Shown one piece after another: positions 52,305-61,046 of a stretch of 64,000 nucleotides of DNA. The DNA is from Streptomyces sp. TP-A0356 (GTDB lineage: Bacteria; Actinomycetota; Actinomycetes; Streptomycetales; Streptomycetaceae), in the NCBI RefSeq assembly GCF_001417775.1, contig NZ_BBZJ01000013.1, forward strand, positions 498,945 to 562,944, read 5' to 3'. How positions within the stretch are numbered: the stretch's first letter is position 1; each line of letters begins with the position of its first letter. Under the pieces are notes generated by a model, which searched no databases, had not been told where the DNA came from, and worked only from the letters and a program-made list of their open reading frames with translations. Made by a program: the position numbers and the translations under genes.

Positions 52305-53693
52305 GTGATGAGCCGGCACACGCGGACTCGCGGTCTCGGGGGAACGCTGGTACGGCGGGACGACCCCGGATACGAGGACCTGCGCAGGAGCGCGGTGTGG
52401 AGCGGGCTCACGCCGGCACGGTTCCCGGACGTCATCGTTCGCCCGGCCACCGCCCATGACGTGGCGGAGGCGGTCCGCCTCGCCCGGTCCCAGGGACTCC
52501 GGATCGCCCTGCGCTCGGGGGGACACAGCTGGTGCGGGTCCCCGCTGCGCGACGGCGGCATGCTCATCGATCTGTCCGGACTCCGCACGTGCACCGTCGA
52601 CGCTGCCTCGGCCACGGCGACGGTGCAGCCCGGGCTCACCGGCCGGGAGCTCATCTCGGAACTCGGCCGTCATGGGCTGGCCTTTCCCACGGGCCACTGC
52701 GGCTCGGTCGCCGTCGGCGGATACCTCCTCAGCGGAGGGCTCGGCTGGAATCCCGGCGTCCGCGGCCCGGCCTGTGCCGACGTGATGGAGATCGAGGCCG
52801 TCACCGCGGACGGCGAGCCGGTCACCTGCAGCGAGCGCGAGCACCCCGACCTGTTCTGGGCTGCGCGGGGAGCGGGTCCCGGCTTCTTCGCCGCGGTCAC
52901 CGCCTTCCGCCTCAGGCTGTATCCACGTCCCACCGCGATCACGAGGACCACCTGGAACTTCCCGCTCGCGGACGTCGCCGAGGCGACGCACTGGGCCACC
53001 GGGGCCGCCTCGGAGCTCCCCCCGGACGTGGAGTTGAGCTTCTGCCTCGCCACGGCGGAACCCGGCACGAGTCCGGGTCCCAAGGTGGTGACCGTGACCG
53101 GGACCGCCTTCGCCTCGTCGCGGCAGGAAGCCGACGAGTACCTCGGACCGCTCCGGTCCTGCCCTCTCGCCCAACGCGCCCTCTCCCGGGAACTGGACGA
53201 GCCGACGACGTTCGAGGCCCTGTACGAGGGCTCCGGCGCCGCATGGCCCCCCGAGCACCGCTACGCGGCGGACACGCTGTGGTCCGATGCCGGCTTCCCC
53301 ACGCTGCTCCAACGCCTCGCCGACGCGATCGACACGGCACCGTCGAGCAGGTCGCTGATCCTCGCACCGGTCCTGCCCGCGGGCCGGCCGGCGCCAGATG
53401 CCCATGACATGGCCTTCTCGGCGCTCGGAGAGAGCTACGTGGTCCCCTACGCCGTCTGGGACGACCCCCGCCAGGACGCCGCCAACATCGGCTGGCTGCG
53501 TGAAGCCATGCAGTCGGTCGAGCCGCTCGGTACCGGGCACTACATCGCCGAGGCCGACCTCACCGCCGATCCGTCCCGCGTCCGTCGGTCCTTCGCCCCG
53601 GACCACTGGCAGCGCCTGCAGAGCCTCAGGGCGCGATACGACCCCGACGGCATCTTCTACTCCTATCTGTCACCGGATGACGCCCGATCGTGA
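52305..53693 (+). CDS. BBE-like FAD-dependent oxidase, probably bicovalently flavinylated
   Basis: 462-residue oxidoreductase of the PCMH/berberine-bridge family, which oxidises sugars or secondary-metabolite alcohols with O2. The FAD domain has H74 in RSGGHSW (8-alpha histidyl link) and C132 in GHCGSVAVGGYLLSGG (6-S-cysteinyl link); having both suggests bicovalent FAD. The C-terminal BBE motif region is RYDPDGIFYSYLSPDD. The starts GTG 52305 and ATG 52308 are both served by GAGGAG. No signal peptide is seen. Neighbours give no clue to substrate. Confidence 0.87.
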   Translation: MMSRHTRTRGLGGTLVRRDDPGYEDLRRSAVWSGLTPARFPDVIVRPATAHDVAEAVRLARSQGLRIALRSGGHSWCGSPLRDGGMLIDLSGLRTCTVDAASATATVQPGLTGRELISELGRHGLAFPTGHCGSVAVGGYLLSGGLGWNPGVRGPACADVMEIEAVTADGEPVTCSEREHPDLFWAARGAGPGFFAAVTAFRLRLYPRPTAITRTTWNFPLADVAEATHWATGAASELPPDVELSFCLATAEPGTSPGPKVVTVTGTAFASSRQEADEYLGPLRSCPLAQRALSRELDEPTTFEALYEGSGAAWPPEHRYAADTLWSDAGFPTLLQRLADAIDTAPSSRSLILAPVLPAGRPAPDAHDMAFSALGESYVVPYAVWDDPRQDAANIGWLREAMQSVEPLGTGHYIAEADLTADPSRVRRSFAPDHWQRLQSLRARYDPDGIFYSYLSPDDARS

Positions 53694-53713
53694 CGACGGG
53701 CGGCGTTCGCTGT

Positions 53714-55123
53714 TCAGTCCTCGGTCGGCATCTGCTTCTTGCGGACCAGGACGAGGGCCGCACCACCGATCAGGACCAGGCCGATGGCCGTGCCCGCGAT
53801 GATCGGGGTCGCGTTCGAGGCGCCCGTCTGCGCGAGGTTGGTGTCCGCGGCCGCCGTGCCGCCGACCGTGGCCGGGCTGGGCTCACCGAGCGTCTGGGGC
53901 GACAGGCCGGCCGAACGGCTCTCGGTCCTGCAGTCGAGGACGCCCTTGAACCACCTCGCGTAGCCGCCCGGCCCCTTGATCGTGAAGTCGTACGCCTGGT
54001 CCTCCTGCAACGGGATCGTCACCGTCTGCGACGCCCCGGCCGGGATGGTGTGCTCGGCGCCCATCAGCGCGAACGTGAACGGTGCGTTGCCCTTGTTCAC
54101 GGCTGTGATGTCCACGCCACCCTTGGCGCAGTCCTTCTCGGCGGACAGCGCGGGTATCGCGCCCGTTGCGGCCCAGTTGGCCGTCGCCGTCGCCGAGACG
54201 GTGGACTCGCTGGAGCCGGCGAGTATCTGGGTCTGGCTGCGGGTCTCGGAGACGAAGGCCCGGCCCACCGGCACGGTGGTCGACGCCCGCACCGTCAGCT
54301 CGGCCGAACCGTCCTGCGCCTTCTTCGGCACCTCGAAGTAGATCCGGCTGCCGTCGACCGCGGATGTGAGCTTCCTGCCGTCCTTGTCGACGACCTTGAC
54401 TCCGCTCGTCGCCGCGTCCGTCGGTGGCGTCACCGACACGCTGTCCGCGTCGGTGTGCACGGTGACCGGGCCGAGCCGCTCGCCGGGGTGGCCCGAGACG
54501 GCGGGCGGGTCGAGGGTCAGGGACGCGGCGGGTTCCGGAAGGTTCTGGGCGTGCTTCTCCAGGTAGTCCGCGAGCTTCTCCGCCTGGGGGTTGACGGCGT
54601 CCACGTCGGCGCCGTCCGAGTATCGCCAGATCGCCACCTGCGTGCCGGCCGCCGCGTCCTGCTCGGTGAGGCCCGCGGCGCCGGCCCGGGCCGCCAGCGC
54701 GGCCAGGTCGTTGACCTGCGGGTAGGAGTTGCGCAGGATCCAGCGGATCTTGCCGGCGCTCTTGCCGCCGTTCAGAGAGGTGCCGCTCCAGGACGTCTCG
54801 TGGTACTTGGCGTCCTTCTGCGTCGGGTTGTGGACATCGACGCAGTACGTCTGCAGGGTGCCGCCGTTGTCGACGGACATCTCGAACAAGCCCGCGGGCA
54901 CCTGCTCGTCCTTGCCGCCGGCGTGGATGACGGCGGCCCCGTACGTCTTGAGGTCGCCCATGGTCGCGGTCGCTCCCCCCTCGCTCTGCGGTGTCCCGTC
55001 GGCGACCGCCACACCCGCGGTGGCCAGCAGGCTCGCCGCGACGAGTCCGGACACCAGCGTCGCGGCGGCGAGGCGGGCGGCCCCTCGCCTGTGCGCGGAC
55101 GACGCAGAGAACGCAGAAAACAC
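53714..55123 (-). CDS. Thioester-domain surface protein with LAQTG sortase signal
   Basis: 469-residue cell-wall protein. The signal peptide (RLAAATLVSGLVAASLLA, then VAVA-D) is followed by a thioester domain. C94 (QTYCVD) and Q162 in TQVAIW (the TQxA motif) would form an internal Cys-Gln thioester used for covalent surface attachment. A middle region of Ig-like beta domains follows. The C-terminus has LAQTG (from L430), a hydrophobic helix (IIAGTAIGLVLIGGAALVLV) and a basic tail RKKQ, matching the LAXTG signal of class E sortases common in Streptomyces. GTG 55123 is taken because AAGGGG lies just upstream and the signal peptide starts there. No sortase gene lies in the window. Confidence 0.92.
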   Translation of the reverse strand: MFSAFSASSAHRRGAARLAAATLVSGLVAASLLATAGVAVADGTPQSEGGATATMGDLKTYGAAVIHAGGKDEQVPAGLFEMSVDNGGTLQTYCVDVHNPTQKDAKYHETSWSGTSLNGGKSAGKIRWILRNSYPQVNDLAALAARAGAAGLTEQDAAAGTQVAIWRYSDGADVDAVNPQAEKLADYLEKHAQNLPEPAASLTLDPPAVSGHPGERLGPVTVHTDADSVSVTPPTDAATSGVKVVDKDGRKLTSAVDGSRIYFEVPKKAQDGSAELTVRASTTVPVGRAFVSETRSQTQILAGSSESTVSATATANWAATGAIPALSAEKDCAKGGVDITAVNKGNAPFTFALMGAEHTIPAGASQTVTIPLQEDQAYDFTIKGPGGYARWFKGVLDCRTESRSAGLSPQTLGEPSPATVGGTAAADTNLAQTGASNATPIIAGTAIGLVLIGGAALVLVRKKQMPTED

Positions 55124-55248
55124 AGAATTCCCCTTCGAGCAGGACCCGTTGACGTGGGGGTGCGGTCCCACCAGCAGAATCAGAAGCCTCTGGAGCTACG
55201 CCCGGCATCCTAAGGAAGCGGCGCACCCCTCTCCCCGGTGATGTCATC

Positions 55249-55279
55249 CGATAACCGATCCGACTCGGAATCGTTATCG
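55249..55279. promoter_or_regulatory. 31-bp imperfect palindrome with CGATAAC/GTTATCG arms
   Basis: Outer arms cgataac and gttatcg are perfect and the inner part is nearly symmetrical (cgatccg...cggaatcg). Related ttatcg/cgataa elements recur at about 55302 and 55350 in the gap between the surface protein gene and ssbB. It lies about 130 bases upstream of the surface-protein start, where an activator or repressor could act. Confidence 0.55.
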
Positions 55280-55394
55280 CTTACACAGCCTGTGAGCTGC
55301 GCTTATCGGCAAATACATGCGGACCGTTCGGGCGTGGACCACCACACTCGGCGATAAGCGACAGTTCAGCCACGACCGGGCGAACGGGCTGACG

Positions 55395-55886
55395 TCACGT
55401 CACTCCCGCTGGCTCCCCGTGCGGTTGGGCTGTGGCCGTATCGGTCTGCTCCGCCTCGTCGGCCCGACTCATCGGATCTGTGCCCCAGTTGGGCTCCGGC
55501 TGCGGTGGTGCTCCGCTGGGCGCCTCGGGCCGTGAGGACCGTCGGAAGGCGGACGTGCCGCGCGACAGGTCGTGGCCAATCGCCGCCGCGTCGAGGTCCG
55601 CCGACAGCCAGCCCTGCCCGTCCCGCTGCTCGGTCCGCACCTTCAGCCGCCCCTGGACGACGAGCGGATCGCCCACCGCCACGGACGCGGCGACGTTCGT
55701 GGCCAGGGAGCGCCTGGCCCACACCGTGAAGAAGTTCGTGTGTCCATCCGTCCACGTGTTCTTCTCGCGGTCCAGATACCGCGCCGTCACCGCAAGCCGG
55801 AAGCGTGCCGTCGGACCCGTCGGCGATTCCCGGTACACCGGCTGGGTGGCGACGTTGCCGACCACGCACACAGTCGTCTCGTTCAT
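55395..55886 (-). CDS. ssbB: Single-stranded DNA-binding protein SsbB
   Basis: 163-residue OB-fold protein. The fold starts NETTVCVVGNVATQPVYRES and continues through ARFRLAVTARYLDREKNTWT, TNFFTVWARRSLATNVAASV and VGDPLVVQGRLKVRTEQRDG. The acidic DDxIPF tail that recruits partner proteins in the main SSB is missing; the tail ends HGEPAGVT. This matches the paralogue SsbB of Streptomyces, reported to act in chromosome segregation during sporulation (S. coelicolor SCO2683 by memory). The neighbouring dynamin genes, also linked to sporulation septa, support that assignment. Confidence 0.9.
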   Translation of the reverse strand: MNETTVCVVGNVATQPVYRESPTGPTARFRLAVTARYLDREKNTWTDGHTNFFTVWARRSLATNVAASVAVGDPLVVQGRLKVRTEQRDGQGWLSADLDAAAIGHDLSRGTSAFRRSSRPEAPSGAPPQPEPNWGTDPMSRADEAEQTDTATAQPHGEPAGVT

Positions 55887-56149
55887 GCGAAACCCCTCCC
55901 TCGCCCCGGCTCTCGCGCGGGGACGGAACGCGTACAGGCCCGTCCCGTACGGCTGCGTCTGCCGCGGCGGTCACGCCCTGTCGCGTGCCGCCGCCGGTCG
56001 GCGGCCGCATGCACCGCGGTCGCCGCGAGATCAGACTGCCTCCGTCGGGCCGAGCCCGCTGAGCGCGGTGTGCTACCGCCCGGTTGTGGACAAGTCCGCC
56101 ACCCGAACGAGTGCCTCCGCCCCTGGACGGCCCCGTCCCGGGCCGCGGC

Positions 56150-58447
56150 TCATCGCACCCGGGCCCCCGCCGCGGCCCCCATGACCTTCACGTACTGCTC
56201 CCGCGCCTCCCGGTACCGCAGCAGCTCCGCCGCCACCGGATCCAGGACCCGGGCCCGCCCGCACCCGGCCGCCGCCTCCCGCAGTCGCCGTTCCGCATCG
56301 AGCCCGTAGCGCCGGGCAGGTCCGCGCGCGGCCATCCGGCAACTCCACTCGATGGCCGGACCGCCGAGGACCCCGACCAGCATCAGCAGCAGCGGCACCC
56401 CGAGGTTCCACGACATGAACCCGAGGACCTGCCCCACCAACCACAGAGCGCCGAGGACTTGGAGGAGCGTCATCGACGCCTGGGCCAGCACGGCGGCGGG
56501 CCACCAGCCCGGCCGCGGTGGCCGCCCCTGCGGCGCGGCAGCCCGCCCCGCCAGCTCGTCCAGCGCCTCCGGCAGCCCCTGCGCGCCCCGCACCGCGGCC
56601 TCACGCACCGCCTGGGCCCAGGGCGCGGGCAGCCCGGTCACGGCCCGGTCCGCCACCGTCCGTACGGCTTGCTCGACGCGCTGCCGCGCGGTGGCCTCCT
56701 CGTCCGCGGGCGCATGCACCGGCAGCCGCCCCGAGGAGGGCGCGTGCCGGTCCCGGCACCAGCGCCACAGCCGCAGCCAGGGCGTGCCGCACGACCGGTT
56801 GGCGTTGCGCAGCCATGCCCGCTCGGCGGCCTCCCCCGCGGCGGTCGCGCCCACCGCGTCCGCGAGTCGTCCGGTGAACTCCTCCCGTGCCTCCTCGCTG
56901 AGCCCGGTACGCCGCTCGGTCGCGTAGACGGGCCGCAACCGGGCCGCGGCGACGTCCACGTCGGCACAGATGCGGCGCGCCGCCGCCCCGCGCTCGGCCA
57001 CGAACTGCCCCAGGGACTCTCGCAGTTCACCTACTCCGTCTCCGGTGAGCGCGGACAGCGCGAGCACGGTCGCGCCCGGTTCGCCGTACTCGCCCAGGGC
57101 GATTCCGTCCCCGTCGAGCAGTCGCCGCAGATCGTCGAGCACCTGCTCGGCGGCCTCCCCGGGCAGCCGGTCCACCTGGTTGAGGACGACGAACATGACT
57201 TCGGCGTGCCCGGCCAGGGGCCGCAGATAGCGCTCATGCAGGACGGCGTCGGCGTACTTCTCGGGATCCACGACCCAGATGACCGCGTCCACGAGCGCCA
57301 GGATGCGGTCGACCTGTGCCCGGTGCTGCACGGCCGCGGAGTCGTGGTCGGGCAGGTCGACCAGGACGAGCCCGGACAGCTGCGACTCCCCGTCCGGGCT
57401 CGGCAGGGGACGCCGGCGCAGCCGTGCCGGGATGCCGAGCCGGTCGATGAGCGGGGCGGCGCCGTCGCTCCAGCTGCACACGACCGGTGCGGCGGTGGTC
57501 GGCCGCCGTACCCCGGTCTCCGAGATGGGCACTCCGGCGAGCGCGTTGAAGAGCGTCGACTTCCCGCTGCCGGTGGCACCCGCGATGGCCACCACCGTGT
57601 GCTCCCCGGAGAGCCTGCGGCGCGCGGCCGCCTCGTCCAGGACGCGGCCCGCCTCGGCGAGCGTGCTGCTGTCCAGCCGGGTCCGCGACAGACCCACCAG
57701 CTCGCGCAGCGCGTCCAGCCGCGCCCGCAGGGAACCGTCGTAGGCGAGCGGCGCGGGCTGCCGTACGGCCGGGCAGTGGGACTCCGCCAACGCGGGCGCC
57801 TCGTGGTCCACGGCCGTACCGGGCATGCGCCTGGCGATCAGTCCGTCGTCCCAGACCGCCCCGGACTCGACGCGACCGGCAGGATCGTCGCCCTGCACAC
57901 ACGCGTGCCGAACGTCCTCCCCCACGCGCGCGTGGGGGACGTCGCTCTCCGCCGACGCGTGACCGGCGCCGCCCCTCACGCCGTCGCCGTCCCCCACCCG
58001 CGCGTACGCGGCACCGTCATCCACGCGCGCGTACCCGGCACGGTCTTCCGCGCGCGTGCCCGCAGCACCGTCATCCACGGGCGCATACGTGCCGTCGTCG
58101 TTCGCGCGGGCCGCGCGGCAACCGTACTGAGCGGTGGCCTCCACGTCCTGGTCCCGCTCCCCGGTCGCCGCGCCCCGCTCCGCGGGCGGCCCGGATTCGC
58201 GCTGCACGCGTGCGTGCTCACCGTCATCACCCGCCGAGCGCAGGGCTGTCCCGCGCCTCTCACCCTCGAACTGCCGCCTCCCGACGCCCTCGTGCCGCCG
58301 CTGCTCACCCTCGGGCCGCCCCTCCCCCCACGGCCGCCCTTCCACCTCGCGCCGCTCCTCGGCCCCGGCGGCGGCTCCGTTCGACGGCTCGTCCTCGGTG
58401 TGCTCTGCGTGCTCCCTGTGCCCAGTGACGGCAGCCACCGCGGTCAC
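56150..58447 (-). CDS. dynB: DynB-like dynamin-family GTPase with membrane hairpin
   Basis: 765-residue dynamin-like/YfjP-type GTPase. The N-terminal 240 residues are disordered, acidic and repetitive ([18 protein letters not shown] and related units). The G domain follows: G1 [14 protein letters not shown] with K296, G3 VDLPDHDS and G4 NQVDRLPG. The C-terminal part carries two membrane segments at about 649-702 ([20 protein letters not shown] and [19 protein letters not shown]). This matches DynB, the integral-membrane partner of DynA that stabilises FtsZ rings at sporulation septa. GTG 58447 overlaps the dynA stop (GTGA) and has AAGGAGA just before it. Confidence 0.87.
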   Translation of the reverse strand: MTAVAAVTGHREHAEHTEDEPSNGAAAGAEERREVEGRPWGEGRPEGEQRRHEGVGRRQFEGERRGTALRSAGDDGEHARVQRESGPPAERGAATGERDQDVEATAQYGCRAARANDDGTYAPVDDGAAGTRAEDRAGYARVDDGAAYARVGDGDGVRGGAGHASAESDVPHARVGEDVRHACVQGDDPAGRVESGAVWDDGLIARRMPGTAVDHEAPALAESHCPAVRQPAPLAYDGSLRARLDALRELVGLSRTRLDSSTLAEAGRVLDEAAARRRLSGEHTVVAIAGATGSGKSTLFNALAGVPISETGVRRPTTAAPVVCSWSDGAAPLIDRLGIPARLRRRPLPSPDGESQLSGLVLVDLPDHDSAAVQHRAQVDRILALVDAVIWVVDPEKYADAVLHERYLRPLAGHAEVMFVVLNQVDRLPGEAAEQVLDDLRRLLDGDGIALGEYGEPGATVLALSALTGDGVGELRESLGQFVAERGAAARRICADVDVAAARLRPVYATERRTGLSEEAREEFTGRLADAVGATAAGEAAERAWLRNANRSCGTPWLRLWRWCRDRHAPSSGRLPVHAPADEEATARQRVEQAVRTVADRAVTGLPAPWAQAVREAAVRGAQGLPEALDELAGRAAAPQGRPPRPGWWPAAVLAQASMTLLQVLGALWLVGQVLGFMSWNLGVPLLLMLVGVLGGPAIEWSCRMAARGPARRYGLDAERRLREAAAGCGRARVLDPVAAELLRYREAREQYVKVMGAAAGARVR

Positions 58448-60051
58448 CTCTCCTTCTGCAGTACGGACAGCGCGGCGATGAGTTCGGCCTGTGGCTCGGC
58501 GTGGACGTCGAGGGCGTCGAGGGGGGCCAGACGGCGCTCGCGTTCCGTACGCAGGGCCCGGTCGAGGTATGCGGACAGCAGCCGCGCGGCGCGGTCGCGC
58601 AGCCGCAGCGCCCCGTGCGCGCCGATCCGTTCGGCGAGCTCTTCGCCGGCCGCCTGTGCCCGGGGTCCGCCCAGGAGGGCCGCGGCGACGAGAGCGGCCA
58701 CCGCCTCGGCGTCCGGGGCGGTGCTCCGGTCGAGCTCGCGCACCTCTTCCTCGGAGTACTCCTCCAGGACTCGCCGCCAGCGTCGCACGGTCATCCCGAT
58801 GCGGTGCTCGGCGCTCTCCAGGGCCGGTTCGCGGTCGGCGAGTCCCGGCGCGGCGCCGGCGGGTTCGCGCCGCCAGGCCTCGTCGATGCGCTCGTCGGCG
58901 GCCGTGACGGCGCACAGCAGCAGGGCGCCGAGGTTGTCGACGAGGGCCTCCAGCAGTTCTCCCGCACCGCAGTCCAGGGGATAGCTGCGCCATCGCTTCA
59001 GGGCGTCGCCGGAGAGGACGGCACCGGCCTGCAACCCTCTTCGCACGCGCGCGTACTCGCTGTCGTAGGCCGTGTCGACGGCCGCCGTGAGCCGCAGGGC
59101 GGCGGCGTACTGGGCGGCGGCCGCGCCGGCCAACTCCGGCATGCGGGACTTCAGCGAGTCGAGGACGCCGTTGGCCGTACGGGCCATGGCGGCCTCCCGG
59201 GCGGCCGGGTCCTGCACCTGGTGCGTGAGCCAGCTGCGCAGGGGCGCGACGGCCGTCGCGGGCAGGAGTCCGCCTCCGCAGGCGGACTCGGGCAGCTCGG
59301 GCACGGTGAAGCGGGGCACGTCGCCGAGCCCGGCCTTCGTGAGCAGCGCGCCGTACTGCCGCGACACCTCGGAGACGACCTGGTGCGGTACCCGGTCGAG
59401 CACGGTGATGAGGGTCGCCCGGTGCTCCTTGGCGGTCCGCAGCAGATGCCATGGCACGGCGTCGGCGTACCGGGCGGCGGTGGTGACCAGGATCCAGATG
59501 TCGGCGGCGCTGATCAGCTCGGCGGCCAGGATCCGGTTGCCGGCGACCAGGGAGTCGATGTCGGGCGCGTCGAGAAGGGCGAGCCCGTGCGGGAGCGTGT
59601 CGGCGGTCTCGATGCGCAGCACCCGTTCCTCGCGCCCGACGAGACCGTGCAGATCTTCGCCGGGGTCCTGGTGCGGCACCCACACACGCGTGAGGTCGGG
59701 CAGGACGCGCATGCCGCTGAACCAGTGGTGGTCCTCGGGATGGCAGACGAGGACGGGCGTACGGGTGGTGGGCCGCAGCACGCCCGCCTCGCTCACCTTG
59801 CGTCCCACAAGGGAGTTGACGAGGGTGGACTTGCCGGCGCCGGTGGAACCGCCGACGACCGCCAGCAACGGTGCTTCAGGCTCTCTCAGCCGGGGCACCA
59901 GATAGTCGTCGAGCTGAGCCAGGAGCTCGTCGCGGTTGGCACGCGCGCGTGGAGCCCCCGCCAGGGGCAGCGGGAAGCGTGCGGCGGAGACACGATCGCG
60001 CAGGGCGGAGAGGGTGTCGAGCAGCTGAGGCCGTACGTCCAAGGTCACCAC
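58444..60051 (-). CDS. dynA: DynA-like dynamin-family GTPase
   Basis: 535-residue soluble partner of the membrane GTPase encoded downstream. The G1 loop is [15 protein letters not shown] with K74. G2 is RPTTRTP, the G3 region is [12 protein letters not shown] and the G4 region LDRVPHQV. The C-terminal 300 residues are helical (stalk-like) without TM segments. In Streptomyces dynA and dynB form an operon needed for efficient sporulation septation. The GTG at 60051 begins the conserved [20 protein letters not shown]; upstream codons in the same frame are not protein-like. No clear ribosome binding site is visible. Confidence 0.87.
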   Translation of the reverse strand: MVTLDVRPQLLDTLSALRDRVSAARFPLPLAGAPRARANRDELLAQLDDYLVPRLREPEAPLLAVVGGSTGAGKSTLVNSLVGRKVSEAGVLRPTTRTPVLVCHPEDHHWFSGMRVLPDLTRVWVPHQDPGEDLHGLVGREERVLRIETADTLPHGLALLDAPDIDSLVAGNRILAAELISAADIWILVTTAARYADAVPWHLLRTAKEHRATLITVLDRVPHQVVSEVSRQYGALLTKAGLGDVPRFTVPELPESACGGGLLPATAVAPLRSWLTHQVQDPAAREAAMARTANGVLDSLKSRMPELAGAAAAQYAAALRLTAAVDTAYDSEYARVRRGLQAGAVLSGDALKRWRSYPLDCGAGELLEALVDNLGALLLCAVTAADERIDEAWRREPAGAAPGLADREPALESAEHRIGMTVRRWRRVLEEYSEEEVRELDRSTAPDAEAVAALVAAALLGGPRAQAAGEELAERIGAHGALRLRDRAARLLSAYLDRALRTERERRLAPLDALDVHAEPQAELIAALSVLQKER

Positions 60052-60074
60052 ATGCGAAGAATGCCCAATTTTGG

Positions 60075-60090
60075 ATGCTTTATGAAGCAT
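60075..60090. promoter_or_regulatory. Short dyad upstream of dynA
   Basis: atgctt-tatg-aagcat, perfect 6-base arms, in an A/T-rich patch 24 bases upstream of the dynA start. It is a candidate regulator site or promoter element; the region is the only A/T-rich stretch before the operon. Confidence 0.4.
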
Positions 60091-60270
60091 ATGAGGATGT
60101 CTGCGCGCCGACACGACACAGGGGACGGAAGGGATGACTGGGACGCAGGCATAACGAGTGCACAACACCCGGGGCGCGGGGCGCCAAAAGCGATGCACGA
60201 TTCGCACCTGCCTGCGATTATCGGACCGCTTCACTGAACCTCCACATCGAGCCACGGAGGCGAAGCACCA

Positions 60271-60303
60271 GGGACAAGGACCCGGGAGCCCTATCCTTGT
60301 CCC
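60271..60303 (+). other. Stem-loop upstream of tRNA-Arg
   Basis: Perfect 10-bp stem (gggacaagga with tccttgtccc) and a 13-base loop, 54 bases before the tRNA. It could be a terminator of an unseen transcript or part of the tRNA promoter region. Confidence 0.4.
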
Positions 60304-60357
60304 CGGCAAGGTCACGGATCAGCCCACACCCGGGCACCACGACAGGCCACCACACCG

Positions 60358-60433
60358 GCCCCCGTAGCTCAGTGGATAGAGCAGGCGCCTTCTAAGCGCT
60401 TGGCCGCAGGTTCGAGTCCTGCCGGGGGCGCCA
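60358..60433 (+). tRNA. tRNA-Arg (anticodon TCT)
   Basis: Complete cloverleaf. Acceptor GCCCCCG pairs with CGGGGGC, D arm GCTC...GAGC, anticodon arm GGCGC with loop CTTCTAA (TCT, reads AGA/AGG), T arm GCAGG-TTCGAGT-CCTGC. The discriminator is G and CCA is encoded at 60431-60433. Confidence 0.96.
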
Positions 60434-60437
60434 TCGA

Positions 60438-60470
60438 GACGGCCCGGACCCGCGAGGTCCTGGGGCCGTC
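60438..60470 (+). terminator. Terminator after tRNA-Arg
   Basis: A 13-bp stem with a 2-base bulge (60438-60450 with 60456-60470) and a 5-base loop, starting 4 bases after the tRNA. Confidence 0.82.
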
Positions 60471-61046
60471 GACGTTGCGCCACACCTGGCACCGCGGGCA
60501 CACCCGGCACTCCCCACGCCCCCGGGTGCCATCCCCCGCCGGGGTGCGATCGACGCGCCGAGCGACCGCCACCAGACGCCGACGGCGACAAACCCGCAGT
60601 GGTGGATTTCACTGACAGCGCCGAGCGAAGCTCCTGTCGACGTCACACACGTCCACTCTCTCTTGCGAATTGGTGAACGACGCCTCAATGAATTCGACTC
60701 GGGCATGAGTGCAGCACGGGAATTACCCTGATCCGGATCGTTTTTCCTCGTTCCAGCACGCCGCCCCACCCCGCTTGAACCCGCCCCGACCTGCACTTGA
60801 GGAGCAGATGAGGGCATTCGCGATTCGCAGAGTATTTACGTGTCGACAAAACGACGGAATTTGCCCCGGCGTGTCGCTCATAAAAATGCTCCATTGGAGC
60901 TAAAACAGTCTCATCACTGCGCCATAAGCGATCGATAAAACAGCCATGTGTGCTCTTCTTCAGCTGCAATATTCCGACAGGTCGCATTTCGCAGCGGGCG
61001 CACCGGCGTCGGCTGTGTCGCGCCTACGGCATGAAGGGTCAAACTC
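60471..61046. other. Intergenic region upstream of the surface repeat protein
   Basis: About 575 bp. The part after about 60640 is distinctly A/T-richer than the rest of the window (for example agtatttacg and cgataaaacag) and probably holds the promoter of the secreted protein gene. No ORF with a plausible ribosome binding site or composition was found. Confidence 0.5.

Noticed and set aside
60358..60433. tRNA-Arg as an integration site
   Set aside because: The 3' end of the tRNA is not repeated anywhere in the window, and the genes on both sides look chromosomal. The A/T-richer stretch after it fits a promoter region.
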